Of a DNA stretch of 64,000 nt, positions 41,531 through 50,299 are shown piece after piece (position 1 is the first letter of the stretch; each line of letters starts with the position of its first letter). The position numbers were made by a program, and so were the translations under genes. The notes under the pieces were generated by a model, which saw only the letters and a list, made by a program, of their open reading frames with translations, had not been told where the DNA came from and made no database searches. The stretch comes from Amycolatopsis balhimycina FH 1894. GTDB lineage: Bacteria > Actinomycetota > Actinomycetes > Mycobacteriales > Pseudonocardiaceae. The stretch spans positions 5,700,822 to 5,764,821 of the forward strand of contig NZ_KB913037.1 of NCBI RefSeq assembly GCF_000384295.1, read 5' to 3'.

Positions 41531-41691
41531 AAGCACGCGGCTGGACTTCGCACACGCAGCACGGGCACGGTGAAGAGGTGACGGACATGCAGAGGACGGC
41601 GTACAGCGCGCGCTGCGCCACCGAGCTGCCGTCGGGTGCCTCCTCGCGAGGTGCCGAGAACCCGGAGCGCGCAGGGGACTACCAGGTATGA
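41527..41691 (+). CDS. small coupled ORF, 54 residues
   Basis: A frame from GTG 41527 to TGA 41691 fills the gap between ppx and the proline-rich gene exactly. It overlaps the ppx stop by GTGA and the next start by ATGA, so it is translationally coupled on both sides. The peptide (MKARGWTSHTQHGHGEEVTD, then MQRTAYSARCATELPSG and a polar end) has no membrane segment and no family I recognise; an internal ATG at codon 21 could be the real start. Alternatively the coincidence arises because GTGA/ATGA overlaps are easy to make in GC-rich DNA. Confidence 0.5.
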   Translation: MKARGWTSHTQHGHGEEVTDMQRTAYSARCATELPSGASSRGAENPERAGDYQV

Positions 41692-43358
41692 CGGACCAGA
41701 CCGGAGGCGACCAGCCGCAGAAGACCGTGGCTGAGCTGCTCGCCCAGCACGGCGCCCAGGTCGACGGCGGACGCCGTCGCCGCCGGCGCGCGGCTGATGA
41801 CGACGACGAACCGGCCACCCCCGAAGCCACCGGCACGCACCGGCGGCCGGGCGTGACCGACACCGGCCCCCAGGCGATCATCGACCGGGTGGCGTCCGAG
41901 GGCACCCCGCCCCCGCCGGCATCTCCCGCCCGGCCCGCCGGACGGCGCCGCGCGGAGCCACCGCCCCCGCCGCCGCCCGCGCCGCGCGTGGTCCCGCAGG
42001 ACTCCCAGCCGCTGCCGCGGCCGGTGCCGCCGCCCCCGGCGCGGCCCGCCCCCGGCGGTGCCGAGTCCGGCCAGTACGCGCGGCCGGTGCCGCCGGAGCC
42101 GGGGCAGCGCCCCCGGCCGCCCCAGGAGTCCGGGCAGTTCGCGCGCCCGCCGGAGCCGGCGCAGCTGCCGGTGCCGCCGCGGCAGCAGGAGTCGGCTCAG
42201 CTGCCCGTGCCGCCGCGCGCCGCGCCGCGCCGCCAGCCGCCCCCGCCGCAGCCGTCGCAGCAACTGCCGACGCCGCCTCCGCCGGCGGCCGAGGAGACCC
42301 GAGGGGTCGTCCCGCCGGTCCGGCGCCGCCCCGGCCCTCCGCAGCCGTCGCAGCAGCTGCCGACCCCGCCCCAGCCGTCCCAGCAGCTGCCGACCCCGCC
42401 GCCCCCTGGACCCCTGCCGCCCTCCGGCCCCCTGTCGGCCCGGCTCGACGGCCTCAACGGCACCCCGGACGCCGACATCGACGTGCCGCCGGGCCCGATG
42501 GCCAGCGGGTCGTTCGCGCCGCCGCCCGCCGCGCCCGGCCGCCCGCGCCGCGCCCCGTCGCGCCGCCCAGAGCCGAAGCGCGAGGACCACACCGAGCAGT
42601 TCTCGGCGGTCCCCGACGACGAGCCGCCCGCCCCGCCGGCGTCGAAGAAGGGCAAGAAGCCCGAGCCGCGGGAGCCGTCCTCGCCCGCCGGCCTGGCGAA
42701 CTGGCGCAAGCGGCGGCAGAAGGAGCAGATGGAGGACACCGAGATCGGCGTCATGCCGGTGGTGCCCGCCGACACCCCGGACGACGGCTACCCCGAGGAC
42801 GACTTCGAGCCCGACGGGTTCGCCCCGGAGAGCAGCGGCTACCAGGCGGCCTACGACGCGGGCCCGGCGACCGGCGCGTACCCGCCGCCGATGCCGTTCG
42901 CGCCCGTCGACCGCGCCTCGCGCGCGCCGATCCCGGACGACCTCGAGCCCTACGAGCGCGAGTTCGCCGACGGGTACCCGCCGGACGGCCCGGACTTCGA
43001 GCAGGACGACTACGCCTACGAGCAGGGCGAAGGCTACGAAGACGACGAGTACGACGACGCGCCCGAGCCGGTCGCGGAGCCTGCGCCCGCGGTGTCGCCC
43101 GGCAAGCAGTGGCTGGCGCTGGCCGGCCAGCTCGCCATGGGTGTCGTCGGCGGCGCCGCCGTCTGGCTCGGCTTCAACTGGCTGTGGGTGAACATCCCGG
43201 CCGCCGCGCTGGTCGCGGCGCTGCTGGTGGTCGTCGCGCTGGTCTGGATCGTGCGGAAGATCCGCCGCGCCGAAGACCTGCAGACCACGGTGCTTGCGGT
43301 GCTGGTCGGCCTGGTGGTGACGGTGTCACCGGCGGCGCTGCTGCTCGTCGGCCGCTGA
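41688..43358 (+). CDS. proline-rich membrane protein (Rv0497-like)
   Basis: A 556-residue protein. A basic RRRRRRAADDDD patch near residue 30 precedes a long proline-rich cytoplasmic region (about 70-270) with three copies of PSQQLPTPP. An acidic Tyr/Asp/Glu stretch (about 360-460) follows, then three membrane helices at the C-terminus (from GKQWLALAGQLAMG to AALLLVGR). In mycobacteria a shorter homologue lies in the same place between ppx and the isomerase gene. Function unknown; disordered proline-rich tails often recruit division or wall enzymes. Confidence 0.8.
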   Translation: MTDQTGGDQPQKTVAELLAQHGAQVDGGRRRRRRAADDDDEPATPEATGTHRRPGVTDTGPQAIIDRVASEGTPPPPASPARPAGRRRAEPPPPPPPAPRVVPQDSQPLPRPVPPPPARPAPGGAESGQYARPVPPEPGQRPRPPQESGQFARPPEPAQLPVPPRQQESAQLPVPPRAAPRRQPPPPQPSQQLPTPPPPAAEETRGVVPPVRRRPGPPQPSQQLPTPPQPSQQLPTPPPPGPLPPSGPLSARLDGLNGTPDADIDVPPGPMASGSFAPPPAAPGRPRRAPSRRPEPKREDHTEQFSAVPDDEPPAPPASKKGKKPEPREPSSPAGLANWRKRRQKEQMEDTEIGVMPVVPADTPDDGYPEDDFEPDGFAPESSGYQAAYDAGPATGAYPPPMPFAPVDRASRAPIPDDLEPYEREFADGYPPDGPDFEQDDYAYEQGEGYEDDEYDDAPEPVAEPAPAVSPGKQWLALAGQLAMGVVGGAAVWLGFNWLWVNIPAAALVAALLVVVALVWIVRKIRRAEDLQTTVLAVLVGLVVTVSPAALLLVGR

Positions 43359-43441
43359 CGCGGGCCGGGACAGCGGAGGACCCGTGATCCGCGTCCCGTT
43401 AGCGGCCCGGCGGCGCCGCGCACCCTCGGTGACGAGGCAGG

Positions 43442-44254
43442 ATGGCGCGCGTGACAGACGAGCAGCCGGTCCCCGTGGGCCTCAGCACGGCGTCGGTGTG
43501 GCCCCTGAAGGCGGGGACGGCCTTCGAGCTGGCCGCCGAGCTCGGCTACGACGGCGTCGAGGTGATGGTCTGGGCCGACCCGGTCAGCCAGGACGTCACG
43601 GCGCTGCGGCGCCTGTCCCGTCGCACCGGGGTGCCCGTGCTGTCGGTGCACTCGCCGTCGCTGCTGATCACCCAGCGGATCTGGTCGCCGGACCCGGTGG
43701 TGCGGCTGCGGATGTCCGTCGACGCCGCGCTCGAGCTCGGCGCGCGCACGGTCGTGGTGCACCCGCCGTTCCGCTGGCAACGCCGGTACGGCGACGCCTT
43801 CGGCGATCTCGTCGCCGAACTGGAGGAGTCGAGCGGGATCGAAATAGCGGTCGAAAACATGTTCAAGGTCCGGCCGCCCGGTGGTTCGAAGAATGCGCGG
43901 GTGTCCGCGTTCCGGCCGTCGATCGATCCGACGGACGTCGGGTTCCGCCACTACACGCTCGACCTGTCCCACACAGCGGCAGCCGAGATGGACGCGCTGG
44001 CGCTGGCGCAGCGGATGGGCGAGGGCCTCTCGCACGTCCATCTGGCCGACGGCACCGGCGTCCCGAAGGACGAGCACCTGGTGCCCGGACGGGGCGGCCA
44101 GCCCTGCACCGAACTGCTGGAGAAGCTGGTCAGCAGTGGTTTCGCCGGGCAGATCGTGCTGGAGATCAACACCCGCCACGCCGTCACCGCGGCCCAGCGC
44201 GTCCGCGACCTGGCCGAGGCGCTGTTGTTCACCCGGTTCCACCTCGGGCAATAA
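43442..44254 (+). CDS. sugar phosphate isomerase/epimerase family protein (Rv0498-like)
   Basis: A 270-residue xylose-isomerase-like TIM barrel. GLSTASVWPLKAGTAFELAAELGYDGVEVMVW is the first strand-helix unit (key: LAAELGYDGVEV), LSVHSPSLL and VVHPPFRW supply metal-binding His, IAVENMF the Glu and LSHVHLADGTG and GQIVLEINTRH the last ligands. Metal-dependent isomerase or endonuclease IV-like fold; substrate unknown. ATG 43442. Confidence 0.85.
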   Translation: MARVTDEQPVPVGLSTASVWPLKAGTAFELAAELGYDGVEVMVWADPVSQDVTALRRLSRRTGVPVLSVHSPSLLITQRIWSPDPVVRLRMSVDAALELGARTVVVHPPFRWQRRYGDAFGDLVAELEESSGIEIAVENMFKVRPPGGSKNARVSAFRPSIDPTDVGFRHYTLDLSHTAAAEMDALALAQRMGEGLSHVHLADGTGVPKDEHLVPGRGGQPCTELLEKLVSSGFAGQIVLEINTRHAVTAAQRVRDLAEALLFTRFHLGQ

Positions 44255-44389
44255 CCGCGCACATTCCGCGGAGGACACGACTACTCCCGAGTGCATTTCC
44301 GCCGGTCGTACCCGTAAAGTGCGGACCGTGAAACCGTCGCTCTCCTTGATCGTCACCTATCCGGATTCCCGAATCGGCGCGGACCGTTC

Positions 44390-45217
44390 GTGAGCGGAAT
44401 GGACGGCACCGCCGTGTCCTTCGACACGGCGAGTGCGGCGCGGTCGCTGGGGGACGGCACCTTCACCGCGGTGCTGCGTGCGGAGTGGGCCATCGGCCCG
44501 CACCCGCACGGGGGATTCCTCCTGGCCCTGCTGGCCAAGGCGGCGGTCGCCGCCCTGCACGAACGCGGGGAGCCGCACGCCGAGCCTCTCGTCGTCAGCG
44601 CCGAGTTCCTGCACCCGCTCGCCCTCGGCCCGGTGCTCCTGCGCACCGACGTCCGCAAGGTCGGCCGCCGCGCGACGGTCGTCGAGGTCCGGCTGGAGCA
44701 GCGCGGCCGCAGCTGCGTCGAGGCCAGGGTGACGACCGGGCGGCTGCCGATGCGGCGCCCGGAGTGGACGGACGTGCCGTCGATGCCCGCCGAGCCGTCG
44801 CCGGGCGCGCTGACCATGCCGGAGAGCCCCGAGGGCCCGTTCAACCTGGCCAAGGGCTGCGAGGTCCGGCTCGACCCGGCGACCGCCGGCTACCTGGCAG
44901 GCCGCTCGGGCGAGCCGCCGCGGATGCGGCTGTGGGTCCGGCCGCGCCACGGCCTGGTCGACCCGTACTTCACGCTGCTGGCCTCCGACGTCAACCCGCC
45001 GGTGGTGATGAACCTCGGCCGGATCGGCTGGGCGCCGACGGTGCAGCTGACGGCGCTGCTGCGCACCCGCCCGGCGCCGGGCTGGCTGCGGGTGGTCGTC
45101 GAGTCGAGGTCGGTGCACGAGTCGTGGTTCGACTCCGACGCCACGGTCGTCGACTCGCAGGGCAGGCTGGTGTGCCAGTCCCGCCAGCTGGGCCTCGCCC
45201 CGGCACCGGGCGGCTGA
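44390..45217 (+). CDS. thioesterase-like double hotdog protein (Rv0499-like)
   Basis: A 275-residue protein of the acyl-CoA thioesterase II-like family. First hotdog: WAIGPHPHGGFLLALLAKAA (residues about 33-52), LVVSAEFLHPLALGPVLLRT; second: MRLWVRPRHGLVDPYFTLLA, VQLTALLRTRPAPGWLRV and WFDSDATVVDSQGRLVCQSRQ, the typical closing strand. It should hydrolyse an acyl-CoA. GTG start; it precedes proC by 24 bp as in mycobacteria. Confidence 0.8.
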   Translation: MSGMDGTAVSFDTASAARSLGDGTFTAVLRAEWAIGPHPHGGFLLALLAKAAVAALHERGEPHAEPLVVSAEFLHPLALGPVLLRTDVRKVGRRATVVEVRLEQRGRSCVEARVTTGRLPMRRPEWTDVPSMPAEPSPGALTMPESPEGPFNLAKGCEVRLDPATAGYLAGRSGEPPRMRLWVRPRHGLVDPYFTLLASDVNPPVVMNLGRIGWAPTVQLTALLRTRPAPGWLRVVVESRSVHESWFDSDATVVDSQGRLVCQSRQLGLAPAPGG

Positions 45218-45241
45218 GCCGCGTTTGGCACGCTTGACGCC

Positions 45242-46063
45242 ATGACGGTCATCGCGGTGCTGGGTGCGGGCAAGATCGGCGAGGCGTTGCTCTCGGGGCT
45301 GCTGCACGGCGGCCACGAACCGGGCGACCTGCTCTTCACCGAGCGGTACCCGGCGCGTGCCGAGGAGCTGACGGCGCGGTACGGCGTCCGCGCCGTCGAG
45401 GTCGAAGAAGCGGCGAAGCACGCCGACGTCCTGGTCGTCGCGGTGAAGCCGCAGGACATCGACCCGGTGCTCGACGAGCTGGCGCCGCTGCTCGGCCCGT
45501 CGTCGCTCGTGGTGTCGCTGTGCGCGGGCCTGCCGACGTCGCTGTACGAGCGCCGGCTCGCTTCGGGCGTTCCGGTGGTGCGGGTGATGCCGAACACGCC
45601 GATGCTGGTCAACGAGGCCATGAGCGCCATCTCCGCGGGCCGCTACGCGACGCGCGAGCACCTCGCGGTGGTGCGGGACCTGCTGACCCACGTCGGCCAG
45701 GTCGTCGAGGTGCCGGAGGGGCAGCAGGACGCCGTCACAGCGCTGTCCGGCTCCGGGCCCGCGTACTTCTTCTACCTGGTCGAGGCCATGATCGACGCCG
45801 GGATCCTGCTCGGCCTGCCGCGCACGCTGGCCGGCCAGCTGATCATCCAGTCGGCCGTCGGCGCGGCGAAGATGCTGGCCGAGTCGGAGGAGCACCCGGT
45901 GCTGCTGCGCGAGGCCGTGACGTCCCCCGCCGGGACCACCATCAACGCCATCCGCGAGCTGGAGAAGCACGGCGTCCGCGCGGCCATGCTGGCCGCCATC
46001 GAAGCGGCCCGCGACCGCTCGGTGGAGCTGGGCAAGGCCCACGACGAAGCCGGAAGTCCGTGA
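45242..46063 (+). CDS. proC: pyrroline-5-carboxylate reductase
   Basis: A 273-residue enzyme reducing pyrroline-5-carboxylate to proline with NADPH. VLGAGKIGEALLSGLL is the dinucleotide fold, VAVKPQDID and VRVMPNTPMLVNEAMSA conserved centre, and ALSGSGPAYFFYLVEAMIDAG with VTSPAGTTINAIRELE the C-terminal signature. Its last three sense codons and TGA lie within a 67-bp palindrome, which therefore supplies the stop. Confidence 0.95.
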   Translation: MTVIAVLGAGKIGEALLSGLLHGGHEPGDLLFTERYPARAEELTARYGVRAVEVEEAAKHADVLVVAVKPQDIDPVLDELAPLLGPSSLVVSLCAGLPTSLYERRLASGVPVVRVMPNTPMLVNEAMSAISAGRYATREHLAVVRDLLTHVGQVVEVPEGQQDAVTALSGSGPAYFFYLVEAMIDAGILLGLPRTLAGQLIIQSAVGAAKMLAESEEHPVLLREAVTSPAGTTINAIRELEKHGVRAAMLAAIEAARDRSVELGKAHDEAGSP

Positions 46064-46116
46064 ATGGCACATTGAGGGACTTCAAGTCCCTCAATGTGCC
46101 ATTCACGGACTTCCGG
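46050..46116. repeat. 67-bp near-perfect palindrome, copy C, overlapping the proC stop
   Basis: Perfect 33-bp arms (46050-46082, 46084-46116) around one base. The proC stop TGA (46061-46063) is in the left arm. Same family as 36712 and 61085; this copy has the longest stem. Confidence 0.85.
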
Positions 46117-46373
46117 GCCCCCGTGCGGCGGCGGGGCCGAGGGCGTGGCGTGTGGCCGGTCCGGGTCCGCACGTGCCCGGATTCGCCGGAAAGGGCGATT
46201 CCGGTGGTCTTGCACGCGCGGGTGCTTGTGCGTTAGCGCAGGTAGGGGCCCATCTCGGTGACAGGCGTCGCATTAGTCCCACCAGTCCCGCTACTCTCGA
46301 TAGAGCACGTGCGTGTCGATACCACAGGTGGGGAAGCCTCGTGGCGCGACACGTGTCGAAGGACGCGGTAAAC
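46064..46373. other. 310-bp intergenic region before bldC
   Basis: After the palindrome there is no gene. The right part should hold the bldC promoter; a CTCT-CGAT-AGAG repeat at about 46295-46306 lies some 70 bp before the start. Confidence 0.4.
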
Positions 46374-46589
46374 ATGTCGCCGAACAAGAAGGAGGATTTG
46401 CCCGCAGTCGGGCAGGTCCAGTTCCTGACGGTCGCCGAAGTGGCCACGCTGATGCGGGTCTCCAAGATGACCGTCTACCGTCTCGTGCACTCGGGTGAGC
46501 TGCCCGCCGTCAGGGTCGGGAAGTCCTTCCGGGTGCCGGAAAAAGCAGTGCACGAGTACCTCCAGGGTGCCTATTACGACGTGGGTTGA
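46374..46589 (+). CDS. bldC: BldC-like MerR-type DNA-binding protein
   Basis: A 71-residue single winged helix: VQFLTVAEVATLMRVSKMTVYRLVHSGELPAVRVGKSFRVPEKAVHEYL (key parts FLTVAEVATLMRVS, TVYRLVHSGELPAVRVG and FRVPEKAV). This is the BldC type of excisionase-like proteins that bind DNA cooperatively at direct repeats and hold back development in Streptomyces; Rv0500A is the mycobacterial relative. ATG 46374 gives the expected length; an upstream GTG would add 11 residues. Confidence 0.9.
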   Translation: MSPNKKEDLPAVGQVQFLTVAEVATLMRVSKMTVYRLVHSGELPAVRVGKSFRVPEKAVHEYLQGAYYDVG

Positions 46590-46754
46590 CCGGTCGCCGG
46601 GCACGCCGTGGCCTGCGGCGCGCAGCGCTACAACGTGCCCGATGACCGGCCCGCGCCAGGTGGCGGGTAACCTGGAAAACCGCTCGTGCCTGTGCGCTCC
46701 ACCCGTTGGACGCTGCGCCGGGCAGCGTGACCGACGACGACCTAAGGAGCGCCC

Positions 46755-46856
46755 ATGGGCTCTGTGATCAAGAAGCGCCGCAAGCGCATGTCGAAGAAGA
46801 AGCACCGCAAGCTGCTTCGCCGCACGCGAGTGCAGCGTCGGAAGGCCGGCAAGTAA
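46755..46856 (+). CDS. ribosomal protein bS22 (AURKAIP1/COX24-type, 33 residues)
   Basis: A 33-residue, extremely basic peptide: [19 protein letters not shown] then [14 protein letters not shown]. From memory this is nearly identical to the small protein bS22 seen in mycobacterial 30S subunits near the decoding site (Rv0500B position, after the bldC-like gene). AAGGAG lies 6 bases before the ATG, and a strong terminator follows, so it is an independent highly expressed gene. Confidence 0.92.
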   Translation: MGSVIKKRRKRMSKKKHRKLLRRTRVQRRKAGK

Positions 46857-46873
46857 ATCCTGCCGACCGCGAC

Positions 46874-46904
46874 CGTGGCCCGTCCAGCTTCTGGACGGGC
46901 CACG
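46874..46904 (+). terminator. terminator after the bS22 gene
   Basis: Perfect 14-bp arms (46874-46887, 46891-46904) with a 3-base loop, 17 bp after the stop. Confidence 0.85.
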
Positions 46905-47112
46905 TCCATGTGGTGGGCCGGTCCCCCCGTTCGAGTGAGGCGTTCGTCGCTTTCCGGGGGAACCGCGGTTAATAGCACGTAAGACACCCCTGACCTACCA
47001 CTGATGAGCGGTAACATCTCAACGGCGTCCGCGCGATGCTTCCAACGAGTGCAGGTACGCGCACCTCGGGTGACCGTCCACCCCCCACACGCCCTACGCC
47101 GCAGGGAGTCGC

Positions 47113-48159
47113 ATGCCGTCGAACATCGTGCTCGTCACCGGGGTCGCCGGGGAACTCGGCGGGAAACTGCTGGCCCGGCTGGGCAACAACCCCGACTTCG
47201 AACGGGTCATCGGTGTCGACACGGTCCCGCCGGCGAAGGCGGTCCTGCAGCGCATGGGCCACGCGGAGTTCGTCCGCGCGGATATCAGGAACCCGTTGAT
47301 AGCCAAGGTGATCAGCACCGCCACGGTCGACACCGTGGTGCACGCGTCCTGCACCGCGCACCCCGCCGGGCCGGGCCGCCGCACGGCGATCAAGGAAGTC
47401 AACGTCATCGGCACCATGCGGCTGCTGGCCGCGTGCCAGCGCTCCCCGCTGGTGCGCAAGCTGGTGGTCAAGTCGACGGCGGCGGTCTACGGCGCGAGTG
47501 CCCGTTCGCAGGCGGTGTTCACCGAGGACTCCGAGCTCATCCCGACGTCGACCAGCGGGTACGCGAAGGACGCCGTCGAGATGGAGGGCTACGTCCGCGG
47601 CCTGGTGCGGCGCCGCCCGGACATCACCACGACGCTGTTCCGCTTCGCCAACATCATCGGTCCCGAGACCGACACGGTCCTCGCCCGCTACTTCGCGCTG
47701 CCGGTGGTGCCGACAGTGTTCGGGTACGACGCGCGCATCCAGCTGCTGCACTCTTCGGACGCGCTGGCGGTGCTGGAGCGGGCGACGTTGACCGACAAAC
47801 CCGGCGTGTTCAACGTCGGTTCGGAGGGGGTACTCACCCTCTCGCAGGCGATCCGGCGAGCCGGCCGGGTCGAGCTGCCGATGCCGCGGAGCGTGGTGCC
47901 GTCGGTCGGCAAGGTCCTGCGCGGTGCTCGCGTGGTGGACTTCTCCGCCGACCAGGTCCGGCTGCTGAACTTCGGCCGGGTCGTCGACATCGCCAAGCTG
48001 AAGCAGGAGTTCGGGTACACCCCGCGGTGGACCACGCGTGAGGCGTTCGACGACTACGTCGTGGGACGCGGGCTCCGGCCGGTGCTCGACGGTGGCAAGC
48101 TGGCGGGCCTGGCCGGAAAGGTGCTCGTCGCTGCTGCGACCGGGCAGGCGAGCCGGTGA
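47113..48159 (+). CDS. NAD-dependent epimerase/dehydratase family protein (Rv0501-like)
   Basis: A 348-residue extended SDR. The cofactor motif is VTGVAGELGGKLLARL and VVHASCTAHPAG and VNVIGTMRLLAACQ follow the usual pattern. The catalytic tyrosine region reads SGYAKDAVEMEGY: the lysine is two residues after Tyr rather than four, so the YxxxK motif is altered. The C-terminal part is VGSEGVLTLSQAIRRAG and FGYTPRWTTREAFDDYV. In mycobacteria called galE2 but the activity is doubtful. It overlaps the acyltransferase gene by GTGA. Confidence 0.85.
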   Translation: MPSNIVLVTGVAGELGGKLLARLGNNPDFERVIGVDTVPPAKAVLQRMGHAEFVRADIRNPLIAKVISTATVDTVVHASCTAHPAGPGRRTAIKEVNVIGTMRLLAACQRSPLVRKLVVKSTAAVYGASARSQAVFTEDSELIPTSTSGYAKDAVEMEGYVRGLVRRRPDITTTLFRFANIIGPETDTVLARYFALPVVPTVFGYDARIQLLHSSDALAVLERATLTDKPGVFNVGSEGVLTLSQAIRRAGRVELPMPRSVVPSVGKVLRGARVVDFSADQVRLLNFGRVVDIAKLKQEFGYTPRWTTREAFDDYVVGRGLRPVLDGGKLAGLAGKVLVAAATGQASR

Positions 48160-49217
48160 GCAGACCGCACGACTTGAACGACTTCGAAAGCGAGGCGGAG
48201 ACCGTGGGCGGTGCCGAAGCACAGGTCATCCCTCTGCACGGACCGGGCCGGGAGAAGCCGGACGTGGTGAAGGCGGAGCAGGACCTGCGCGAAGAGGAAA
48301 CAGCCCGGGAAACCGAGACCCAGCGGGCGGCGCCGGTCGTCGCCTTCCCCGGCGCCGGTCAGGGAGCGCAGGCCCCCGAAGTCCTTTCGGATGTGGCCCG
48401 GTCCGCGCTCGGCTTCATCCGCGACCGGTTGACCGGGGACTACACCGTCGACGAGTTCGGCTTCGACGCCGAGCTGACCGACGCGGTCTTCCTGCCGCCG
48501 CTGCGCGCGCTGTACAAGAAGTGGTTCCGCGTCGACACGTACGGCGTCGAGAACCTCCCGGCTTCGGGGGGCGCGCTGCTGGTGTCCAACCATTCGGGCA
48601 CGGTGCCGCTGGACTCGCTGATGACGGCGGTGGCGGTCCACGACGAGACGGGTGGCCGTCACCTGCGCGGCCTCGGCGCGGACCTGGTGTTCCAGGTGCC
48701 GCTGGTGGGTTCGTTCGCCCGCAAGTCGGGCCAGACGCTGGCCTGCAACGCGGACGCGGAACGCCTGCTGCGCAAGGGTGAGCTGGTCGGGGTGTGGCCG
48801 GAGGGCTTCAAGGGCGTCGGGAAGCCGTTCTCGTCGCGCTACAAGCTGCAGCGCTTCGGCCGCGGCGGTTTCGTGTCGGCCGCGCTGCGCGCCGGCGTGC
48901 CGATCATCCCCGTGTCGGTCATCGGTGCCGAAGAGATCTACCCGAAGGTCGGCGACATCAAGGTGCTGGCCCGCATGCTGGGTCTGCCGTACTTCCCGGT
49001 GACGCCGTTCTTCCCGCTGCTGGGCCCGCTGGGCACGATCCCGCTCCCGACGAAGTGGAGCATCGAGTTCGGCGAGCCGATCCGGACCGACGAGTTCGAG
49101 CCGGAGGCGGTCGAGGACCCGATGCTGGTGTTCCAGCTGACCGACCAGGTCCGGGAGTCGATTCAGCAGACGCTGTACCGGCGGTTGTCGCAGCGGAAGT
49201 CGGTCTTCCGCGGCTGA
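48156..49217 (+). CDS. lysophospholipid acyltransferase family protein (Rv0502-like)
   Basis: A 353-residue protein. Residues 1-75 are acidic and disordered; the PlsC-type domain begins near 125 with LLVSNHSGTVPLDSLM, where the acidic residue is seven rather than five positions after His, as in a distinct actinobacterial branch. GVWPEGFKGVGKPFSSRYKL is the phosphate-binding EG motif. The C-terminal helix REQIQ-type tail ends FRG. Probable acyl transfer to a phospholipid or glycolipid at the membrane. Coupled to the epimerase-like gene. Confidence 0.85.
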   Translation: MSRPHDLNDFESEAETVGGAEAQVIPLHGPGREKPDVVKAEQDLREEETARETETQRAAPVVAFPGAGQGAQAPEVLSDVARSALGFIRDRLTGDYTVDEFGFDAELTDAVFLPPLRALYKKWFRVDTYGVENLPASGGALLVSNHSGTVPLDSLMTAVAVHDETGGRHLRGLGADLVFQVPLVGSFARKSGQTLACNADAERLLRKGELVGVWPEGFKGVGKPFSSRYKLQRFGRGGFVSAALRAGVPIIPVSVIGAEEIYPKVGDIKVLARMLGLPYFPVTPFFPLLGPLGTIPLPTKWSIEFGEPIRTDEFEPEAVEDPMLVFQLTDQVRESIQQTLYRRLSQRKSVFRG

Positions 49218-49224
49218 GCCATCC

Positions 49225-49256
49225 CCTCCGGGCCGGGAGGGTTCCGGCCCGGGAGG
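49225..49256. terminator. bidirectional terminator between the acyltransferase and serB-like genes
   Basis: Arms of 12-13 GC-rich bases with one bulge (49225-49236, 49244-49256), between convergent stops. Confidence 0.65.
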
Positions 49257-49285
49257 TGGATGGCCACCGAGGACGCCGCGCGCCG

Positions 49286-50188
49286 TCAGCGGCGGCGGTA
49301 GGCCATCCCGGCCGCCACCGCGCCCGCCAGCGCCCCGACGCCCAGCACCGACGGCACGCCGATCTTCGCCGCCTTGCGCCCGGTCCGGAAGTCGCGGATC
49401 TCCCAGCCGCGCGCCCGGGCCACGTCACGCAGCCCGCCGTCGGGGTTGACCGCCACCGCCGTGCCGACCGCCGAGAGCATCGGGATGTCGTTGGCCGAGT
49501 CGGAGTACGCCGTGCAGCGCTTGAGGTTCAGCCCCTCCCGGGACGCCAGCGCGCGCACCGCGTGGGCCTTCGCGCGGCCGTGCAGGAGGTCGCCGACCAG
49601 GCGGCCCGTGTAGACGCCGTCCTTCGTCTCCGCCACCGTGCCCAGCGCGCCGGTCAGGCCGAGCCGCCGGGAGATGATCGCGGCCAGCTCGATCGGGGTC
49701 GCCGTCACCAGCCAGACGCGCTGGCCCGCGTCCAGGTGCATCTGGGCCAGCGCGCGCGTGCCGGACCAGATCTTGTCGGCCATCAGCTCGTCGTAGATCT
49801 CTTCGCTGATCGACGTCAGCTCGGCCACCGTGCGCCCGGCCACAAAGGACAGTGCGCGCTCGCGGTGGGTCTTGATGTCCTCTTTGTTCTCGCGGCCGCC
49901 GAGCCGGAACTTGATCTGGCCCCAGACGAACCCCGCCAGGTCCGAAGACGTGAAGAACTTCCGCGCCGCGAGCCCGCGGGCGAAGTAGAAGATCGACGCG
50001 CCCATCATCATCGTGTTGTCGACGTCGAAGAAGGCGGCCGCGGTGAGGTCCGGCGGCGCGGGCGGGACGTGGGGCTCGGCGGCTTCGGAAACCACTCGGG
50101 CGTGGGCGGCCTCGGCCGACGCCTCGCCCGCGAGCGCGGCGAGCCGTTCCAGCTCCTGACTCTTATCCCTGCCACGCCAAGCTGACAC
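49286..50188 (-). CDS. HAD-IB family phosphatase (SerB1-like)
   Basis: A 300-residue HAD phosphatase. Motif I is [15 protein letters not shown], the cap follows, motif [14 protein letters not shown], and the loop with lysine/Asp is [15 protein letters not shown] then [18 protein letters not shown], a pattern shared with phosphoserine phosphatase-like Rv0505c (serB1). The C-terminus has a hydrophobic segment ([20 protein letters not shown]), probably a membrane anchor. I choose GTG 50188 because GGAGG lies 8 bases upstream; a longer frame to 50275 has none. Confidence 0.85.
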   Translation of the reverse strand: MSAWRGRDKSQELERLAALAGEASAEAAHARVVSEAAEPHVPPAPPDLTAAAFFDVDNTMMMGASIFYFARGLAARKFFTSSDLAGFVWGQIKFRLGGRENKEDIKTHRERALSFVAGRTVAELTSISEEIYDELMADKIWSGTRALAQMHLDAGQRVWLVTATPIELAAIISRRLGLTGALGTVAETKDGVYTGRLVGDLLHGRAKAHAVRALASREGLNLKRCTAYSDSANDIPMLSAVGTAVAVNPDGGLRDVARARGWEIRDFRTGRKAAKIGVPSVLGVGALAGAVAAGMAYRRR

Positions 50189-50299
50189 GCACACCGCCTC
50201 CACGTCTGCCCACGTCTGGCGACGTCCCCTGCGAACGTCCGGGTCCTTTGCACAGGGTAGCGAGCCGCCCACCACGCCGTCGCAGGTGTGGCCCTGACC

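Noticed and set aside
44328..44393. A 21-codon frame ending in a GTGA overlap with the thioesterase-like gene
   Set aside because: Too short to separate from chance; no good binding site seen.
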